Shown: in pieces, positions 60,830 through 64,000 of the stretch
Layout: each line of letters opens with the position of its first letter
How positions within the stretch are numbered: the stretch's first letter is position 1
Assembly: GCF_017875465.1 (NCBI RefSeq)
Contig: NZ_JAGGMQ010000001.1
Span: forward strand, 434,001-498,000
From: Winslowiella toletana
GTDB taxonomy: Bacteria > Pseudomonadota > Gammaproteobacteria > Enterobacterales > Enterobacteriaceae
Reading direction: 5' to 3'
Length of the DNA stretch: 64,000 nt
The notes under the pieces: generated by a model
What the model was told of the DNA's origin: nothing
What the model saw: only the letters and a program-made list of their open reading frames with translations
Database searches by the model: none
Program-made: the position numbers and the translations under genes

Positions 60830-61579
60830 ATGAAACCCGCCATTCTGGTGGTTGACGACGATAAAGCCATCTGCGAGCTGCTTAACGATGTGCTGAGTGA
60901 ACATGGTTTTACCCTCTACAGCTGCCATTGCGGCGCGGATGCGCTGGACTTACTGGCGTGCCATCGCGAGATCGCGCTGGTGATGCTGGATATGATTTTA
61001 CCGGATACCAATGGCCTGCTGGTGCTGCAGCAGATGCAGCGCACACGTCCCGATCTGCTGGTCATTATGCTGACCGGCATGGGGTCGGAGTCAGATATCG
61101 TGGTCGGTCTGGAGATGGGCGCAGACGACTATATCGCCAAACCATTTAACCCACGGGTGGTGGTGGCGCGCGCCAAAGCGGTGTTACGCCGTAGCGGTTT
61201 CTTATCGGTGGAGAATCCATATACCAGCTGGCGTGGCTGGCAGTTTAATGGCTGGCGGCTGGATGAAAATCGCTGCGTGTTGCTGAATCCACAGCGTGAA
61301 GAGGTGGTGCTGACGCAGGGCGAATATACGCTGTTGCTGGCGATGATCAGTCATGCGCGCAAAGTGCTGACGCGCGATCAGCTGCTTGAACTGACCCACA
61401 GTGAAACCCTCGATGTATTTGACCGCACCATTGATGTACTGATTATGCGGCTGCGGCGCAAAATTGAAATCAACCCGCACCAGCCGACGCTGATCCGCAC
61501 CATTCGCGGACTGGGTTATGTGTTTTCCGCTGATGCGGTGCGCCCGGACGCAGCGCTGATTAACAGTCGTATTGCCTGA
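60830..61579 (+). CDS. OmpR-family response regulator (orphan)
   Basis: A 249-residue two-domain regulator. The receiver has acidic VVDDDK (residues 8-13), phospho-acceptor Asp54 in VMLDMILPDTNG, Thr82 (MLTGMG) and Lys104 (YIAKPF). A winged helix follows (LTQGEYTLLLAMISHARKVL, RTIDVLIMRLRRKIE, IRTIRGLGYVFSA). No histidine kinase gene is adjacent, so its partner is elsewhere. A ribosome site AGGTCGCTGCG precedes the ATG. Confidence 0.9.
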   Translation: MKPAILVVDDDKAICELLNDVLSEHGFTLYSCHCGADALDLLACHREIALVMLDMILPDTNGLLVLQQMQRTRPDLLVIMLTGMGSESDIVVGLEMGADDYIAKPFNPRVVVARAKAVLRRSGFLSVENPYTSWRGWQFNGWRLDENRCVLLNPQREEVVLTQGEYTLLLAMISHARKVLTRDQLLELTHSETLDVFDRTIDVLIMRLRRKIEINPHQPTLIRTIRGLGYVFSADAVRPDAALINSRIA

Positions 61580-61625
61580 TCCCTTCGGTTTTATTATCCG
61601 GCCGTGGCGCTGTGTGGCGCGAGTT

Positions 61626-61778
61626 ATGCCACCGTCTCCGGTGGCAGGACAGGTGATAGGTTCAGTGATCTTCGGTATACTGTATGCCGCAATGGGCGCA
61701 GCCATAGCACTGACGATATTTGCGCTGCTCTCCGCGCTGATGATGTGTTTTGTCCCGCCGGAAATCCATGGCAAATAA
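61626..61778 (+). CDS. Possible small membrane protein
   Basis: A 50-residue frame from the ATG at 61626 with a long hydrophobic stretch (VIGSVIFGILYAAMGAAIAL and onward to about residue 43) and a short polar tail (PPEIHGK). The frame is open further upstream into the regulator gene's end. The ribosome site is weak (ggcgcgag). It could be a one- or two-span protein; I do not recognise it. Confidence 0.3.
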   Translation: MPPSPVAGQVIGSVIFGILYAAMGAAIALTIFALLSALMMCFVPPEIHGK

Positions 61779-61866
61779 AAGGCATGAATTGAAAATATTC
61801 ATTAAGCCAGGTTAACATTCAGGCTTAATCTGAAGGATTGGTCCACATCAAGGAAGGATAGCAGCC

Positions 61867-62713
61867 ATGACATTTGCCACGTTCCCTCAAAAAATTTTTG
61901 CAACTCGTCGCAATTTTAATGATTACGGCGCTGACGATATGAGATATGGAGACATCACTGAGGAGAGGTTGAAACGAGAGTTTAACCTAAGCAACATCTC
62001 AAATTTAGTTGATCCCTATACATTGACTCGTTTAACACCATTCAACAATCCACAGTCAAGATTCTCGGGAGTCTATGGAAGCAAAAAAGGGGAATCTGTA
62101 AGCGTTCAGGAATGCGCCAGATTGCTATTTACTGAAATGCAGGTAACCTCACTTCCCTACGCTTTCTATGGATCTTACAGACACTTAATCAACAAAATGC
62201 TTACTCACCTGCAAAAATCGACCGGCAACCCTTTCAGAGATATGCAACTGGATAATGCTTATAAAAAACAGATAATTAATGATAGCTCAAAAAACAGCTC
62301 GCGAGTTGCAATCATAGATGCAATTAATAAATTTATTGACTATTCAGGGAAAGGATATCCGGCGAGTAAAATTAATGCATTAACAAATGCAATCGGTGAT
62401 ACTGCTTTACCAAAATTTAACTCTTTAATTCTGGATAATATTAATGGTCTAGGTATCACCATCCATGATGTTCATGCTACACAGATATATTTACAAAGTT
62501 TGGAAGTAAACGAAAATCATTGGCGAGCAAAAAATAAAATACATCGGTCAGGACCATTTTGGATTAGATACTGAAGATATCAGAAAAAACAAGTTTAAGC
62601 AGTTTCAGTTTTTCAGGATCTGGTTTATATTACAAATATTCAATAGGTTTGAATTTAAGCCATTTTTCACTAATATGGAAGCCACTATTGATATTGAAGG
62701 CGCTAACCAATGA
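61867..62713 (+). pseudogene. DUF3289 family protein, frameshifted near the C-terminus
   Basis: The N-terminal 220 residues fit DUF3289: YGADDMRYGDITEERLKREF, NLVDPYTLTRLTPFNNPQ, QECARLLFTEMQ, and HLINKMLTHLQKSTGNPF with GLGITIHDVHATQIYLQSLE. As read, the frame ends early at 62574. Dropping one A from the six-A run at 62529-62534 continues it as WRAKIKYIGQDHFGLDTED and on to a TGA at 62711-62713 that overlaps the next ATG (ATGA). So the intact gene was coupled to the DUF943 gene. The DNA is AT-rich compared with its surroundings. Function unknown. Confidence 0.8.
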
Positions 62714-63162
62714 ATAAATTAATTAAAGCATTACTCGCATTAGCTATTTTAGGTTTTGCTTTATATCTATACATGGATAACAGAAAAGTAAATATTGTTG
62801 ACGCCCATCACAACCAATATACGGCTGAGATACTGGTTAATACCCTTCCTGTATCAGATTCGGCCAGTATTCAATGGTGGCAGAAGAACCAATCAGAGAT
62901 CTACGCTAAGTATAATATTTCAACAGCAGAGAGCGGCGGACCATACTCTGTAACCATTTATAAATTTGGCGAAGGCTATAAAGAAGAAGGCAATGAGGAT
63001 AGGTTATGTTTTGATGATATACCTGCGCAAAAAAAATGCATTGATAAAAAAATTATCATGCGGGTGGTATATTTGCGAAACGGCAATACAAAATTTAGTT
63101 TTGAAAATGCTGTATATATCCTTAAAGCCGATGGTGAAATTAGCAAATCTGCTCATAACTAA
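62710..63162 (+). CDS. DUF943 family protein
   Basis: A 150-residue protein with one N-terminal membrane segment (LIKALLALAILGFALYLYM). A DUF943-type outer domain follows: IQWWQKNQSEIYAKYNIS, SVTIYKFGEGYKEEGNEDRL with CFDDI, and a second Cys in KKCIDKK. It is probably anchored in the inner membrane facing the periplasm. Its ATG overlaps the restored DUF3289 frame. The two families are often neighbours in enterobacteria; an effector/protective-partner relation is a guess. Confidence 0.82.
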   Translation: MNKLIKALLALAILGFALYLYMDNRKVNIVDAHHNQYTAEILVNTLPVSDSASIQWWQKNQSEIYAKYNISTAESGGPYSVTIYKFGEGYKEEGNEDRLCFDDIPAQKKCIDKKIIMRVVYLRNGNTKFSFENAVYILKADGEISKSAHN

Positions 63163-63251
63163 AACCATTTTTTGTGGCTGGTCAGCGGTGGCCCAAGGGG
63201 CGTGGGCGTGCAGGTATTTGCCGCGCCCGTAAACCAAAGCTAATAAACAAT

Positions 63252-63935
63252 TTATGGCAGATAGCGCCCGTATTCATTACACAGTAACCAGCGCGGCGCT
63301 TCGTCATCTTCCACCGGATTAAAGCGCGCTATCGGCGACAGAAAAAAGTTATCGTGTTCGTCATCGTTAATCATCGATACCTCCCCTACCAGCACATCAC
63401 CCAGCCCGGCCTCACTCCAGAAACTGTGACAGATGCCAGGCGGCAGTGTGACGCTCTCACCGGGCGATAAACGGATCTGCGTCCCGGCGGCATGGGTCTG
63501 ACGGAAACCGTCAATCACCACCGTTACCGGGGTATTCGCCAGCGCCTCGCCGTCACGGTTATACAGCTCAACAATCAGGTTGCCGCCCGCGCGATTAATA
63601 ATGTCTTCACGTTTGCGCCAGTGGAAATGCAGCGGCGTCACCTGCGCTTCACGGCAGTGCATCATCTTTTCGGCATAGCATTTGGCATAGGGTGCGCCGT
63701 CAGGCGAACCGTTACGCAGGGTAAACAGCGTCAGCCCCTGCTGCTGAAAATCGTCACTGCCGAAAGAGGTAACATCCCAGCCCAGCTTCAGATCAAACAC
63801 CTCCCGACACTCCTCACGCGCCCGTTGCCGCCACTGCGCCAGCGAGAACTCAGCCCAGCGCGGCAGATGCACATCCTGACGGGCAAAAAATTCGTGGGTT
63901 TGCTGCAAAATCGCATTGACCTCAGAGCGCTTCAT
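63252..63935 (-). CDS. D-lyxose ketol-isomerase
   Basis: A 227-residue cupin enzyme, very similar to the characterised E. coli O157 D-lyxose isomerase: EVFDLKLGWDVTSFG, LTLFTLRNGS, and metal ligands in TPLHFHWRKREDIINRAGGN (two His and Glu) plus the fourth His in PPGICHSFWSE. The C-terminus reads LLCNEYGRYLP. It converts D-lyxose to D-xylulose. GGAGATAAG precedes the ATG. The gene probably belongs to a sugar operon continuing to the right of the window. Confidence 0.93.
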   Translation of the reverse strand: MKRSEVNAILQQTHEFFARQDVHLPRWAEFSLAQWRQRAREECREVFDLKLGWDVTSFGSDDFQQQGLTLFTLRNGSPDGAPYAKCYAEKMMHCREAQVTPLHFHWRKREDIINRAGGNLIVELYNRDGEALANTPVTVVIDGFRQTHAAGTQIRLSPGESVTLPPGICHSFWSEAGLGDVLVGEVSMINDDEHDNFFLSPIARFNPVEDDEAPRWLLCNEYGRYLP

Positions 63936-63956
63936 CAGCTTATCTCCTGTTGAATC

Positions 63957-63984
63957 AGGCAGGCAGCGATTGCGCTGCCTGCCA
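63957..63984. terminator. Stem-loop upstream of the lyxose isomerase gene
   Basis: ggcaggcagcg and cgctgcctgcc form an 11-bp stem with a 4-nt loop (gatt/attg region). It probably lies in an intercistronic gap with a further minus-strand gene to the right, and would reduce read-through or protect the upstream message. Confidence 0.5.
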
Positions 63985-64000
63985 CGGAGGCGCTTATTTC

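Noticed and set aside
63170..63240. Possible gene end (GC-rich stretch after DUF943)
   Set aside because: Only a short frame without start or family match; it looks like a partial stem-loop between convergent genes.
1..64000. CRISPR arrays, tRNA or rRNA genes, replication origin
   Set aside because: No spaced direct repeats, no cloverleaf-type sequences and no replication initiator frame were found on either strand.

Overview
The window looks like an enterobacterial genome, most likely Erwiniaceae (Pantoea, Erwinia or Mixta-like). I infer this from close relatives of E. coli YbdG, YahK, YeeO, Amn and the whole Fec system set in moderately GC-rich DNA. No rRNA, tRNA, CRISPR array or replication gene is visible, so I cannot say whether this is chromosome or megaplasmid. 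The left 5 kb carries plasmid- and IS-derived debris, so the left edge is an accessory region.

Layout. (1) 1-4.8 kb: an antirestriction (ArdC-type) gene remnant, a complete IS3-family element, a beheaded 5-aminolevulinate synthase gene, a frameshifted CurA-type oxidoreductase, a structured non-coding block, and IS1-like and ISL3-like remains. (2) 4.8-9.9 kb: a frameshifted glutathione peroxidase, a thymidylate-kinase-like protein, a Rid-family protein, an ABM/ACT/ArsR operon and a divergent serine/threonine-dehydratase-like enzyme. (3) 10-11.2 kb: mechanosensitive channel ybdG. (4) 11.3-18.7 kb: a ketose (tetrulose-like) uptake and catabolism cluster with a ribose-type ABC transporter, TIM-barrel isomerase/epimerase, SIS protein, RpiB-like isomerase and DhaK/DhaL-type kinase. 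(5) 18.8-19.6 kb: an AT-rich two-gene islet with a ClpP-fold protein. (6) 19.7-23.1 kb: a TPP riboswitch controlling tenA-thiZXY for thiamine-precursor salvage. (7) 23.1-33.1 kb: a YahK-like alcohol dehydrogenase with an HxlR regulator, then a polyamine/GABA-type ABC transporter with GabT, a MocR regulator and an SDR. (8) 33.1-34.5 kb: an Asp/Glu racemase-family enzyme and a DUF998 membrane protein. (9) 34.5-59.0 kb: a large iron-acquisition region with complete fecIRABCDE, three more TonB-dependent receptors, fes and fepBDGC, several Fur boxes, and two inserts: AMP nucleosidase and an unusual operon of two PstS-like proteins without signal peptides plus an RpiR regulator. (10) 59.1-64 kb: a YeeO-like MATE exporter, an orphan OmpR-family regulator, a DUF3289/DUF943 pair (the first frameshifted) and D-lyxose isomerase.

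The dominant theme is iron. Ferric citrate import (Fec) senses its ligand through FecA-FecR-FecI. Catecholate uptake is suggested by the FepBDGC-type transporter and the Fes esterase. The additional receptors and Fur boxes point to use of other organisms' siderophores. The least explained part is 44.8-47.5 kb, where a near-consensus Fur box drives two tandem PstS-fold proteins that appear to be cytoplasmic, followed by a SIS-domain regulator. This and the ClpP-like pair at 18.8-19.6 kb are my best candidates for undescribed biology.
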